The notes under the pieces are model-generated. The model was not told the DNA's origin. It saw nothing but the letters and a program-made list of their open reading frames with translations, and made no database searches. The position numbers and the translations under genes are program-made. Below, in pieces: positions 33,449-42,144 of a DNA stretch of 64,000 bases (position 1 is its first letter; every line of letters starts with the position of its first letter). Source of the DNA: Paenibacillus planticolens (lineage in GTDB: Bacteria > Bacillota > Bacilli > Paenibacillales > NBRC-103111); contig NZ_WHNZ01000040.1 of assembly GCF_013141725.1 (NCBI RefSeq), positions 1 to 64,000 of the forward strand. Reading direction: 5' to 3'.

Positions 33449-34495
33449 TCACCCTTTCTTGCCGGCAGGCATTTGCTGCGTTGTGCAGTGGACGTTGCCG
33501 CCCTCTTTAATAATGGACATCCCGTTGATTTTGCGGATTCTGCGATCCGGGAACGCCGCGCTCAGCACCTCTTCCGCTTTGCGATCCGTTTCTTCCGCAG
33601 TCCCGCCGAACACCGGCAAAATAATGCCGCCGTTAACGAAATAAAAATTCAAATAACTCAAAGTCAAACGCTGCTCCTCAAAGAAGGTGATTGGAGGCTG
33701 TTCGATTTGGATAATCTCGAAGGAACGCCCTTTTGCATCTGTCGCATTGTGCAAAATCTCCAGATTTTCCTGTGTAATAGCATAGTTCGCATCTGACGGA
33801 TCGTTGCATACTTGCAGAATAATTTTGCCTGGAGCAGCGAAGCATGCGATGTTATCGACATGGCCGTCCGTTTCGTCACCGTCAAGCCCTTTGTTCAGCC
33901 AGATGATTTTCTCAACATTCACGAAGTTCTTAACGAGCTCTTCGATTTCCGAGCGGCTTAACTCCGGATTCCGGTTCGTATTAAGCAAGCATTCCTCTGT
34001 TGTCAAAAGCGTACCTTCCCCATCAACGTGGATGGAGCCGCCTTCCATGACAAGCGGAGCGTCAAAACGTTTCACCCCGTGATGCTCCAAAATTTGCGGA
34101 GCTACATTGTCATCCAAATCCCAAGGCGCATATTTGCCGCCCCATGCATTGAATTTCCAATTCACCGCGGCAAGCTCCTGCTGCTCGTTCAGCAAAAAGG
34201 TTGGGCCGTTATCGCGGAACCAAGCGTCGTTATGCTCAATTGTCAAGAAGTCTACGTTAGACTCTGTAAACATCGCTTTTACTTGCTCTGCATCCGTAGG
34301 ATTGACGATCACAGTCACAGGCTCGAACTCAGCGATGGCCTTAGCCAAATCCGCATAGCCTTTTGTTACAACGGCGTGGTCTTCCGGGTACACCATCGAG
34401 GCTTGTACAGGCCAGGAAATGAAAGTACGTTCATGTGTCGTCCATTCTGCCGGCATTTTATAGAGTAAATCCTTAGGTTTCATCTTTTCATCCAT
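33449..34495 (-). CDS. aguA: Agmatine deiminase
   Basis: Converts agmatine to N-carbamoylputrescine, feeding aguB. 348 residues of the PPAD_porph family: MPAEWTTHERTFISWP at the N-terminus, NDAWFRDNGPTFLLN, EGGSIHVDGEGTLLTTEECLLN, DETDGHVDNIACF and the nucleophile C337 in GGNVHCTTQQ. It opens the aguA-aguB operon. The first ATG is used though its ribosome site is weak. Confidence 0.95.
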   Translation of the reverse strand: MDEKMKPKDLLYKMPAEWTTHERTFISWPVQASMVYPEDHAVVTKGYADLAKAIAEFEPVTVIVNPTDAEQVKAMFTESNVDFLTIEHNDAWFRDNGPTFLLNEQQELAAVNWKFNAWGGKYAPWDLDDNVAPQILEHHGVKRFDAPLVMEGGSIHVDGEGTLLTTEECLLNTNRNPELSRSEIEELVKNFVNVEKIIWLNKGLDGDETDGHVDNIACFAAPGKIILQVCNDPSDANYAITQENLEILHNATDAKGRSFEIIQIEQPPITFFEEQRLTLSYLNFYFVNGGIILPVFGGTAEETDRKAEEVLSAAFPDRRIRKINGMSIIKEGGNVHCTTQQMPAGKKG

Positions 34496-34751
34496 CTCAC
34501 TTTATATAAATTTATTAGGAAGATCCTGAATATACGATTTCGAGGGCAAAATACACCGTCTTTCATCATATAACAAAAGAAGCCTGCGCTCAATGCACAG
34601 AGCTTTACAATTTTAGCAACGATATTCTGGCAAGGCCCTTCCAATGTCCGGCAAAAGTCCATCCATAATTCGCTTCGTATAGTTTGCTCCCGTTAAATGA
34701 ACATTAAAAAGGCTTGAAAAGCGCAGCACACAATAGGGAGGATGGACGAAC

Positions 34752-35387
34752 TTGGCAACTATTTTACACATTACCGCACACCCTCATGATCATCAAACAT
34801 CCTACAGTATGGCTGTAGGAAAAGCTTTTATCGATGCTTATCGGGAAGCCAATCCTAACGATGAAGTAATCCCCGTCGACTTGTATAGCATTTCGGTCCC
34901 GCACATCGATGCCGATGTCTTTAGCGGATGGGGGAAATTACGGGGTGGTCAGGAATTTTCCTCGCTCAGTAAAGACGAACAGTCCAAAGTAGCCCGGCTC
35001 GGGGAATTAACGGATCAGTTTGTCGCGGCGGATAAGTATGTTTTTGTCACACCGATGTGGAACTTCTCCTTTCCTCCTATTATGAAAGCTTACATCGACT
35101 CGCTGTGTACAGCCGGGAAAACGTTCAAATACACGGAAAACGGCCCTGTCGGCTTACTCCCCGGCAAAAAAGCGCTGCATATCCAAGCCCGGGGCGGCAT
35201 CTATTCGGAAGGCCCCGCAGCAGCCATGGAAATGGGCCATCGTTATTTAAGCATTATTATGGGATTCTTCGGAATTACCGATTTCCAGGGGATTTTCGTG
35301 GAAGGACATAACCAGTTCCCCGACAAGGCGCAGCAAATAAAAGAAGAAGCGATCTCCCGGGCGCAAGCACTGGCAAAAAGCTTCTAA
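34752..35387 (+). CDS. azoR: FMN-dependent NADH-azoreductase
   Basis: Flavodoxin-like quinone/azo reductase, 211 residues: [20 protein letters not shown] (phosphate loop), [20 protein letters not shown], and the C-terminal [10 protein letters not shown]. Starts with TTG, the only start in range of the GGGAGG at 34736-34741; an ATG in between is out of frame. Likely protects against quinones and thiol stress. Own terminator. Confidence 0.92.
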   Translation: MATILHITAHPHDHQTSYSMAVGKAFIDAYREANPNDEVIPVDLYSISVPHIDADVFSGWGKLRGGQEFSSLSKDEQSKVARLGELTDQFVAADKYVFVTPMWNFSFPPIMKAYIDSLCTAGKTFKYTENGPVGLLPGKKALHIQARGGIYSEGPAAAMEMGHRYLSIIMGFFGITDFQGIFVEGHNQFPDKAQQIKEEAISRAQALAKSF

Positions 35388-35394
35388 ACCCATT

Positions 35395-35427
35395 CAAAAA
35401 AGGAGCCCTAAAGGGGCTCCTTTTTTA
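35395..35427. terminator. Bidirectional intrinsic terminator
   Basis: Stem AAAAAAGGAGCCC with GGGCTCCTTTTTT and a short loop; T/A runs on both sides, shared by convergent azoR and the phosphoesterase gene. Confidence 0.9.
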
Positions 35428-35449
35428 TGCAGTCATCTGGCTGAGCGGC

Positions 35450-36193
35450 CTAACCTCCGCTCGTTTTCTTCCGCCCCCGATACTGCCCCGACCGCAGCTC
35501 CAAAATATAAGCCTCCGCGTCAGGCATCCGCTCGTCTTTGGCATGCTGGACAGCAAGCTCGATGTCGTAGGGAACTCTCACATGCTGGAGATTGAACGTA
35601 CCCGGCTGCTCGCTGGTATAATGCCCTTCCAACAGCACATAGGAAGCTTGGGTCATATCCAGCGGATTGCCAACGCTCCCCGTGTTGAACAGCATCCGTC
35701 CCTTGAGAATTTGCAGGAAAGCATTGTGGACATCGGCATAGCCCGCCACATCCGCTTCCCGCTGTGCCCCGCAAGCTTCAGAGGAGTCGAACATCGAGAG
35801 CCGGCTCTCCATGGAATCCCACGGCTGGATACGCTCGTACACGCTCCGCGGCGAAGCGTGGAACAACCTCACGAACTTACCGCTCATCCAAAATTCGCAG
35901 CAAAACGGCAGCCCTTTCAAATACGCCATCCGCTCTTTCCCCAACCGTTCCTGCTGCCAAAGCAAAACCGGGTCTGTCGTTTTGTTCCCGATGAAATCGT
36001 CCCAATTTCCTTGAATAACCGTATCGCAGGTTTCCCGCACGCGGTCCACGATCTGCTCAGAGTGGGGTCCCTTGCCTACGAGGTCTCCGAGACAAATGAT
36101 TTGCGTTACTTTCCGCTCCTGAATATCGTTCATCACCGCTTCGTATGCAGGCATATTGCCATGGATATCTGAAATAAGGGCTATTTTCTCCAT
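35450..36193 (-). CDS. Calcineurin-like metallophosphoesterase
   Basis: A 247-residue YfcE/MJ0936-like phosphodiesterase with metal ligands in ISDIHGNMPAYE (DxH), CLGDLVGKGP (GDxxxxGP), QGNWDDF (GNxD), LFHASP and the C-terminal NTGSVGNPLD. Such enzymes act on phosphodiesters or dinucleotides; the substrate is not evident. The start ATG lies 22 bases after the fusion gene stop, in the same direction, so they may be cotranscribed. Confidence 0.88.
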   Translation of the reverse strand: MEKIALISDIHGNMPAYEAVMNDIQERKVTQIICLGDLVGKGPHSEQIVDRVRETCDTVIQGNWDDFIGNKTTDPVLLWQQERLGKERMAYLKGLPFCCEFWMSGKFVRLFHASPRSVYERIQPWDSMESRLSMFDSSEACGAQREADVAGYADVHNAFLQILKGRMLFNTGSVGNPLDMTQASYVLLEGHYTSEQPGTFNLQHVRVPYDIELAVQHAKDERMPDAEAYILELRSGQYRGRKKTSGG

Positions 36194-36214
36194 CTAGCCG
36201 CACCCGCCTTTAGG

Positions 36215-38191
36215 TTAAATTGGTTCCGCCGTTGTCGTTGCCGTTTCCGCTGTCGTTGTCGTTGCATCAGTTTCCGTCCCCTTGCCTGCTCTCCGAACCA
36301 GAAAAGGATGCATCAGGTACAGGCCAGAAGCGTACAGCAGCACAGCTATATAAACAGGAAGCAAATGAATAAAATCCGTATAACCGATATGAAAATGAAC
36401 CAGCAATCCGGCAGCAAAGCCCGGTATCCCGCCCCACAGAAACGTCCACCACAGCCAACTTTCGCCTTGGTTCACTCCCCAAAGCGCCGAACCTGCGATA
36501 GCGACCGCCAGCGAAAACAAGGCCCCGCCAAAGCCCGCCCTGTCGTGCGCGATTAGCGGAATCAGGCGCTCGTTCCACTCGGCAAGCTGCTGGGCGCTCA
36601 CCCCCAGATAGGCTAAGTCGGTCGGTACGAACACGCTCGTAATTCCGACGAAAGCGATCGTTAGCCCTCCTACCGCCAAGCCGAATCCAAGCACAACGAA
36701 GCAGCATTGCCCCCATTGAGCCCGGCGCCAGACCCTGTCATTTCGCACGCCTGGCGGCTTGCGCGAGGGGGCGTCCTTCAAACCGCGCAGCGTGAGCAGC
36801 AGCATCGGAAGGAGCACTGCGGCCGCAGCAGCATGCAGCGGGTCGAAATAGCCGTAGCCGAGATACAGAAAAAAGCTGCTGAAGCCGACCGTACACGAAG
36901 CCATCAGCGCAGTGCGCGCCCAGTGCAAGCCAAAACGCAGGCCGTGCCTGGCAAGCTGACTATAAAAGATGCCGATTGAAATCATCGTCCCCGCTAAGGT
37001 GATACGGTCATGGGACATGAAATGTATAATATGCCCGTTAAATCGATTTATGACACTTCGGCTCACGCCAAGAAAGGTTTCATCGTAAGGTAAAAGCACG
37101 CTGGTTGAGGCAATCAGCCATGCCAGCACACCGCCAATCATCATGCTGAGGCCAAGCAGATACATCCAGCCCCAATTCGCCCAAAAAGACGGCGGCTGGG
37201 GCTCTTCTGTCTCACGAATGCGTTCATACAGGATCGCTTCGTTGATTCGTTTAGGCAGCCCGGGGCCGGCATATACCAGCCCGCTGTGCAGCTGCACGCT
37301 ATTCGCGCCTGCCGCCAATAGCTCCAGAGCATCCTGCGGCTGGCTGACAGCGCCAGCCGCAACGATCGTGCCCGCCCCTGCCGAGCGGAGCCGGCGAACC
37401 AGGCTCAGCTGCGCGCTGAGGACACCGCTCCCGCCAACGCGGATGCGGCGGCTGTCCTCCTCGCGCAGCGCTTCGCCGACGGCGACCCCGCTCCAGCCCG
37501 GCAGCTGGGCGGCGAGTTCCCGCAGCGTGCCTTCGGGCAGCTGCGGCGGCACATACAGCAGCGCCGGCTTGCCCGCTGCTGCTGCCAGCTGGCGTACCTC
37601 GCGGAGGTACGCCAAGGTCTCGTCCGGTGGCCAGCCTTCGGCGAGGCCATCGATGTAGAAGCCAGCCGCGTACGGCGCCAGCTTCTCCAGCAGCTCCTGC
37701 TGCTGAAGCAGCGCCTCGCGCGGCGAGCTGCCCGGCATCGGCCGCAGCCGCACGAAGTGCGGCAGGCGATGCCCTGTGCCCTTGCGCAGGCGCGCGGCAA
37801 TTGCGTCCGCGCCGTCGTTCGCATAGCCATCGGCGTACACGATGGCTTCCTGCTCGGGGACGCGCACGATGGCCTCGTCGCAGCGCACCTCGCGCACTGT
37901 GACGGGGCCGAGCTCGATGAAGCCGATCCCGAGCTGCGCGAGCGCTTTGTGCGCTGTGCCTTGAGGATCGAGCCCGCCGCTCAAGCCAACGGGACACGGG
38001 ATCGGCACGCCGGCGATTTCGTCTTGGAGCACAGGCGACTGCTCGAAATGCCCCATCGTTTTGATCACGAAGGTTCCGCCTGGCATACGGCTTAAGCCGC
38101 CCATCGCCTGCAGCGTGAGATTCCTTGCCAGCTTGGCCGGCAGACGAAACAATATTGGTTTGAATATCGAATGATAAGACCAGTCAGGCAT
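36215..38191 (-). CDS. Dihydroorotate-dehydrogenase-like barrel fused to a membrane domain
   Basis: A 658-residue fusion. The first 325 residues follow the class 2 dihydroorotate dehydrogenase barrel: CPVGLSGGLDPQGTAHKALAQLGIGFIELGPVT near the start and the phosphate-binding end AAGAVSQPQDALELLAAGANSVQLHSGLVYAGPGL. The conserved catalytic Ser/Asn block of PyrD is not visible, so activity is doubtful; FMN binding is possible. From residue 340 on there are about nine membrane segments with two similar blocks (VSRSVINRFNGHIIHFMSHDRITLAG and VSAQQLAEWNERLIPLIAHDRAGFGG) pointing to an internal duplication. The N-terminal part (37290-38000) is strongly GC-rich. Function unknown. Confidence 0.75.
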   Translation of the reverse strand: MPDWSYHSIFKPILFRLPAKLARNLTLQAMGGLSRMPGGTFVIKTMGHFEQSPVLQDEIAGVPIPCPVGLSGGLDPQGTAHKALAQLGIGFIELGPVTVREVRCDEAIVRVPEQEAIVYADGYANDGADAIAARLRKGTGHRLPHFVRLRPMPGSSPREALLQQQELLEKLAPYAAGFYIDGLAEGWPPDETLAYLREVRQLAAAAGKPALLYVPPQLPEGTLRELAAQLPGWSGVAVGEALREEDSRRIRVGGSGVLSAQLSLVRRLRSAGAGTIVAAGAVSQPQDALELLAAGANSVQLHSGLVYAGPGLPKRINEAILYERIRETEEPQPPSFWANWGWMYLLGLSMMIGGVLAWLIASTSVLLPYDETFLGVSRSVINRFNGHIIHFMSHDRITLAGTMISIGIFYSQLARHGLRFGLHWARTALMASCTVGFSSFFLYLGYGYFDPLHAAAAAVLLPMLLLTLRGLKDAPSRKPPGVRNDRVWRRAQWGQCCFVVLGFGLAVGGLTIAFVGITSVFVPTDLAYLGVSAQQLAEWNERLIPLIAHDRAGFGGALFSLAVAIAGSALWGVNQGESWLWWTFLWGGIPGFAAGLLVHFHIGYTDFIHLLPVYIAVLLYASGLYLMHPFLVRRAGKGTETDATTTTAETATTTAEPI

Positions 38192-38289
38192 CGAAGCGCT
38201 CCATTCTCTTATAAGAATATGGAAATTTCTTCATTCTAGTATATCGCGAAAGGCTGAACGTGAATACAGACACAGATTGTTGTCTTTTC

Positions 38290-38333
38290 GTGTGATTACA
38301 ATCACACCCCACCCGCCTGCCTTTTACTATACT
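38290..38333 (+). promoter_or_regulatory. Crp/Fnr-type operator and promoter of hmp
   Basis: A near-perfect palindrome GTGTGATT-AC-AATCACAC (38290-38307), containing TGTGA-N6-TCACA. A TATACT -10 lies at 38328-38333, giving a start near 38340 and an operator centre at -41.5, the class II activator position. No -35 is visible. The adjacent Crp/Fnr gene encodes the likely activator. Confidence 0.7.
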
Positions 38334-38376
38334 TACCTCATACCCATCAAAACTTTCTGAAATGAGGCGAGTCCCC

Positions 38377-39591
38377 ATGCTAAGTCAACGTTCGATCGAC
38401 ATCATTAAATCCACTGTTCCCGTGTTAGAGATACATGGTACAACAATTACGAAACGCTTCTATGACATGCTGTTCACCTCGCACCCGGAACTGCTGAACA
38501 TATTCAACCATGCGAATCAAAAACAAGGCAAGCAGCAGACGGCTTTGGCCAACGCCGTTTATGCGGCTGCGCTGCATATCGACAGGCTCGAAGCGATTTT
38601 GCCGGTTGTGAAGCAGATTGCGCACAAGCATCGCAGCCTGGGTGTGAAACCGGAGCATTACCCAATTGTCGGACAGCATTTGCTCGCCGCCATACAAGAT
38701 GTGCTAGGCGACGCGGCTACACCGGATATTTTGCAAGCATGGGCCGAAGCCTATGGCATCATTGCCGATGCTTTTATCGGAGTTGAAGCGGATATGTATC
38801 ATCAGGCGGAAGCTCAGAAGGGCGGTTGGGCGGATTTCAAACGTTTTCGAATCGTGCGGAAGGTGAAAGAAAGCGATGTGATAACCTCGTTCTATCTTAT
38901 GCCTGAGGACGGCGCTCCACTCGCTGCATTTGAACCAGGGCAGTATGTCAGTGTCAAAGTCGAGATCCCAGGTGACGAGCATACGCATATTCGGCAGTAC
39001 AGCCTCTCAGATCGACCAGGAAAGCCTCATTACCGGCTTTCCGTGAAACGGGAGGATCTGGTGGCGGCCCGCCCCGCCGGCAAGGTTTCGGTGTTCCTGC
39101 ATGAGATGACAACGGAGGGCGACGTGCTGCTGCTATCCGCGCCAGCCGGAGATTTTACGCTGGACCAGCAGGATACCCGGCCTGTGGTTCTCATTAGCGG
39201 CGGTGTCGGACTGACCCCGATGGTTAGCATGCTGTATACGTTGGCAGCCACCAATCCGAAACGCCAAGTGACATTCATCCATGCCGCTCAAAACAGCCTG
39301 CATCATGCCTTCAAGCGGCACATCGAGGAGCTGGCCTTACAGTATCCGGCAGTGAGCTTTTATTGGTGCTACGATAAACCGACAGCTTCGGACCGGGCAG
39401 AGAATGCTTTTCATCGAGAAGGCTATATTAGTCTGGATTGGCTCCAAAGCGTGGTGCCTACGCCATCGGCTAGCTTCTATTTCTGCGGTCCCGTTCCTTT
39501 CATGAAGGCTGTAAACAGTGCGCTGCGCGAATGGGAGGTTCCTGAAGAGGATCGGCATTATGAGTTTTTCGGTCCTGCCGGAAGTTTATGA
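38377..39591 (+). CDS. hmp: Flavohemoglobin, nitric oxide dioxygenase
   Basis: Detoxifies NO to nitrate using O2 and NAD(P)H. 404 residues: globin domain (about 1-138) with distal Tyr29 and Gln53 and the haem ligand His85 (HKHRSLGV), then FAD-binding (about 150-255, with RQYSLSD) and NAD-binding domains (ISGGVGLTPMVSML, YFCGPVPFMKAV) ending in EFFGP. The ATG at 38377 follows GAGGCG. The last 34 bases overlap the convergent regulator gene. Confidence 0.97.
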   Translation: MLSQRSIDIIKSTVPVLEIHGTTITKRFYDMLFTSHPELLNIFNHANQKQGKQQTALANAVYAAALHIDRLEAILPVVKQIAHKHRSLGVKPEHYPIVGQHLLAAIQDVLGDAATPDILQAWAEAYGIIADAFIGVEADMYHQAEAQKGGWADFKRFRIVRKVKESDVITSFYLMPEDGAPLAAFEPGQYVSVKVEIPGDEHTHIRQYSLSDRPGKPHYRLSVKREDLVAARPAGKVSVFLHEMTTEGDVLLLSAPAGDFTLDQQDTRPVVLISGGVGLTPMVSMLYTLAATNPKRQVTFIHAAQNSLHHAFKRHIEELALQYPAVSFYWCYDKPTASDRAENAFHREGYISLDWLQSVVPTPSASFYFCGPVPFMKAVNSALREWEVPEEDRHYEFFGPAGSL

Positions 39592-40100
39592 TTTTGGGAT
39601 TTCGCGGCTTGCTCTCGCAAGAGACGGTTCACGGTCTCCCGGCGCAGCCCGATCAATTGACCGATCTCTTCCTGCGTTAACACATCGGTCAAAACGGTGG
39701 TGCCCAAATAGCTGTGCACCCAACGCTCCAGCTTCCTAAGCTTCATCGCAGGCGTCACTTCCGTCAATTGATCGATCCGCTGCTGCATCATCCTAAGCTT
39801 ATCCTGCAGCTGCTGGGCGATCATGCGGAATTGTTCGGGGTTGCTCTCCAGTTGGCGGTACCACTCTTCGGCCTGGATGATCTCAACTTCGCAAGCCACA
39901 AGCGCAATTGCGGTCCCGTAGTAGGGCTTGGGACTGATCAAAGAATGATGCGGGATCGTCTCTTCCGGCACAATGATGTTAACGAGCGTGGCATGGCCGT
40001 CCTCGTGGACACGGACAATTTTGAGCAGTCCGCTTTGGAGTCGAAACAGGCCTCCTGATTCCCCTTGGCGAAACAGCGTCTCTCCTTTGTGCAGTCTCAT
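39558..40100 (-). CDS. Crp/Fnr-family transcriptional regulator
   Basis: A 180-residue regulator. It begins inside the cyclic-nucleotide-binding-like barrel (HKGETLFRQGESGGLFRLQSG), continues with the dimer helix and ends in a winged helix (VLTQEEIGQLIGLRRETVNRLLRE). Recognition residues RRETVNR match the R-E-x3-R of CRP that reads TGTGA, which is the half-site upstream of hmp. No Fnr-type Cys cluster is seen (one Cys only), so it is not a classical iron-sulphur O2 sensor. AAAGGAG is placed for the ATG at 40100. It is shorter than typical Crp/Fnr proteins by about 40 residues at the N-terminus. Confidence 0.88.
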   Translation of the reverse strand: MRLHKGETLFRQGESGGLFRLQSGLLKIVRVHEDGHATLVNIIVPEETIPHHSLISPKPYYGTAIALVACEVEIIQAEEWYRQLESNPEQFRMIAQQLQDKLRMMQQRIDQLTEVTPAMKLRKLERWVHSYLGTTVLTDVLTQEEIGQLIGLRRETVNRLLREQAAKSQNHKLPAGPKNS

Positions 40101-40121
40101 ATTCATTCTCCTTTATAAGAA

Positions 40122-40154
40122 AAAGCGACAGCAGTTTCCTATGCTGATCGCTTT
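40122..40154 (-). terminator. Intrinsic terminator
   Basis: Stem AAGCGA(c)AGCA with TGCT(ga)TCGCTT, followed by T on the minus strand, just past the stop of the next membrane gene. Confidence 0.7.
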
Positions 40155-40157
40155 TAT

Positions 40158-40658
40158 TTACAGTTCTTTTTTGACAGGCGTTGGCGTCACTTTGCTGCGG
40201 AACAGCGCGAGGGCCTCCGACCATTTGGAGACGACCGGCATTTGCTCCACCTTCCCAATGAGCCACACGGATACCATTAGACCAAGCAGGGAAACCAGAA
40301 CGGCTGATGGCAGAGCCCAAATCGAAGTCGGATGCGCAAAAAAAGGAACGAACGACACCGCCAAAATCGGCGCTGCATTCCATTTGAGAAGTTGTATAAG
40401 AGAGATCGTGACAATGGCCGTAAGGAAAAAAGAGACGGCTCCGTGACTCACGCTGTACATCACACTCCCGATCGTTACAGCAACGATCGCGCCTAATGTA
40501 ATTCGGCCGACATCTTTAATTTGGTCCACGCGATGCATGAACAGGAAGCTGAATGCACCAAGTGTCGGATAAAAAACCATCTTTAGCGATGGAAAATGAT
40601 AGGAAGCCCAGTAAGCTCCCATTAAGTAGCAGCAAATGATGATTGAACGCAGAAGCAT
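40158..40658 (-). CDS. FUSC-like small membrane protein
   Basis: A 166-residue integral membrane protein with about six hydrophobic segments (LLRSIIICCYLMGAYWASY, ITLGAIVAVTIGSVMYSV, VSFFLTAIVTISLIQLL, LAVSFVPFFAHP, LPSAVLVSLLGLMVSVWLIG). The AYW...P and HPT motifs resemble the aromatic acid exporter/FUSC or HPP families, but I cannot separate them. AAGGACGG precedes the ATG at 40658; a longer frame begins at 40700. Confidence 0.65.
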   Translation of the reverse strand: MLLRSIIICCYLMGAYWASYHFPSLKMVFYPTLGAFSFLFMHRVDQIKDVGRITLGAIVAVTIGSVMYSVSHGAVSFFLTAIVTISLIQLLKWNAAPILAVSFVPFFAHPTSIWALPSAVLVSLLGLMVSVWLIGKVEQMPVVSKWSEALALFRSKVTPTPVKKEL

Positions 40659-40783
40659 CGCAAGTTTCCGTCCTTTATTGTAAGTAACAAGAAGCAGCAA
40701 GCCTGAGCCTGCTGCTAAGCTTTTCTTATTTTACCTAAGATCCAAGAGGATGGTCAATTCCAATTTCCGTCTGTTCATTTCGG

Positions 40784-41959
40784 TTAATTCCGGTCCACAG
40801 ATACGGTCGTCGAGGCAAAAAACTTCGCCACCGCAAAAGATGCCGCGCCGAGCACGGTCGAACGGTCGCTGAGCCGGGAGAACTCAACGTTCAGCAGCTT
40901 TCGCGGATGCGGCAGAGAACGCTTCTCCAACAAGTTCAGCAGCGGCTTCATCAGCCATTTCTCGGCGCCGGCCAGCCGGCCTCCAAGAATGATGAATTCG
41001 GGATTATAGCCGTTGATGATGTTGATGACACCCACGCCCAGGTAATACCCCAGCCGCTCGAAAAGGGCGATCACCGTCTTGTCTCCGGCTTCCGCCTTGC
41101 TCAGCAGCGTTTCAAGCTGTGCCGGTTCACCCAGTTGCTGACGGGCTTGCTCCAGCAGTGCATGCTCGGAGGCATACAGCTCCCAGCAGCCTAAGCTGCC
41201 GCAGCGGCATTTCGGTCCGTCATGCTGGATGGAAATATGCCCGATCTCGCCGGAGAAACCGGTCGCACCACGGTAAAGCTCGCCTTTGATAATGATGCCC
41301 GCGCCGATCCCGATCCCGATAGAAACATAGACCAGGTTAGCCGTGTCTTTCCCAGCGCCGAACTGCTTCTCCCCAACGGCTCCTGCGTTAGCTTCATTAT
41401 CGATGACGACAGGAATATTAAACGTATCTTCGATGTGCTTCTGCAGCGGCACATTCTCCCAACCTAAATTCGGGGCAAACAGCAGATTCCCGTCCTCATC
41501 GCATATGCCAGGCACACCAATGCCAATGCCGATAACCCCATAGGCGCTTTCCGGCGCGCTGCCGATCAGCTCGCGGATCGTCTTTTTCAAGAGCTGAATG
41601 ACCGTTTCAACGGATGCGTTGTCATGCAGAACTCTTTTTTCGCTGATAACCTTACCGGTCAGGTCTGTCAAAACAGCGAGTATATCATGAACGCCCAGAT
41701 CCACACCGATGGCGTATCCCGCCGTTCCATTGAAGATGAGCATCATCGGCTTCCGTCCGCCGCTGGACTCGCCCGCGCCGATTTCATCGACCAGGCTGCT
41801 TTCGATCAGCTCGTTCACAAGGCTGGATACCGTCGCTTTCGTAAGCCCTGTAATCTCCGCGATCCGCGCGCGGGATATGGGCGAGTCTGTGCGAATATGG
41901 TGGAGCACGATGGATTTATTTATTTTTTTCACTAAATTCAAATCGCCTGTTTGCTTCAT
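40784..41959 (-). CDS. xylR: ROK-family xylose repressor
   Basis: A 391-residue ROK repressor: N-terminal winged helix (ISRARIAEITGLTKATVSSLVNELIE), then a sugar-kinase-like domain with VVIDNEANAGAVGE, GIGIGAGIIIKGELYRGATGFSGEIGH and the zinc motif CRCGSLGCWE. Divergent from xylA with a XylR-type operator between, so xylose is the likely inducer. The ATG at 41959 follows GTGGGGG; a GTG at 41974 is an alternative. Confidence 0.9.
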   Translation of the reverse strand: MKQTGDLNLVKKINKSIVLHHIRTDSPISRARIAEITGLTKATVSSLVNELIESSLVDEIGAGESSGGRKPMMLIFNGTAGYAIGVDLGVHDILAVLTDLTGKVISEKRVLHDNASVETVIQLLKKTIRELIGSAPESAYGVIGIGIGVPGICDEDGNLLFAPNLGWENVPLQKHIEDTFNIPVVIDNEANAGAVGEKQFGAGKDTANLVYVSIGIGIGAGIIIKGELYRGATGFSGEIGHISIQHDGPKCRCGSLGCWELYASEHALLEQARQQLGEPAQLETLLSKAEAGDKTVIALFERLGYYLGVGVINIINGYNPEFIILGGRLAGAEKWLMKPLLNLLEKRSLPHPRKLLNVEFSRLSDRSTVLGAASFAVAKFFASTTVSVDRN

Positions 41960-42056
41960 AACTAGCCCCCACACCGCTCCTACAGCTTGTCTTTTCTACT
42001 ATCTTTGTAAGTGATTGAACTGATTTTAACACGAAAGGCTCCGTCACGCACCAACT

Positions 42057-42101
42057 AAGTTTGTTTAATGAATTTACAAACTTTATGAATGATGTTATGA
42101 T
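42057..42101 (+). promoter_or_regulatory. xylA promoter with XylR-type operator
   Basis: AAGTTTGT-N11-ACAAACTT (42057-42083), the half-sites of Bacillus xyl operators (TTAGTTTGT/ACAAACTAA) with a wider spacer (11 rather than 7). It overlaps the -35 of TTTACA-N17-TATGAT (42073-42101), a good SigA promoter for xylA. Confidence 0.75.
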
Positions 42102-42144
42102 GACTTCATAAGCATTTATTATTCCATTTTTGGAGGTTGAATTC

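Noticed and set aside
37299-37997. Several long frames in the GC-rich part of the dehydrogenase fusion
   Set aside because: High GC removes stop codons in other phases; the products are Arg/Ala-rich without motifs.
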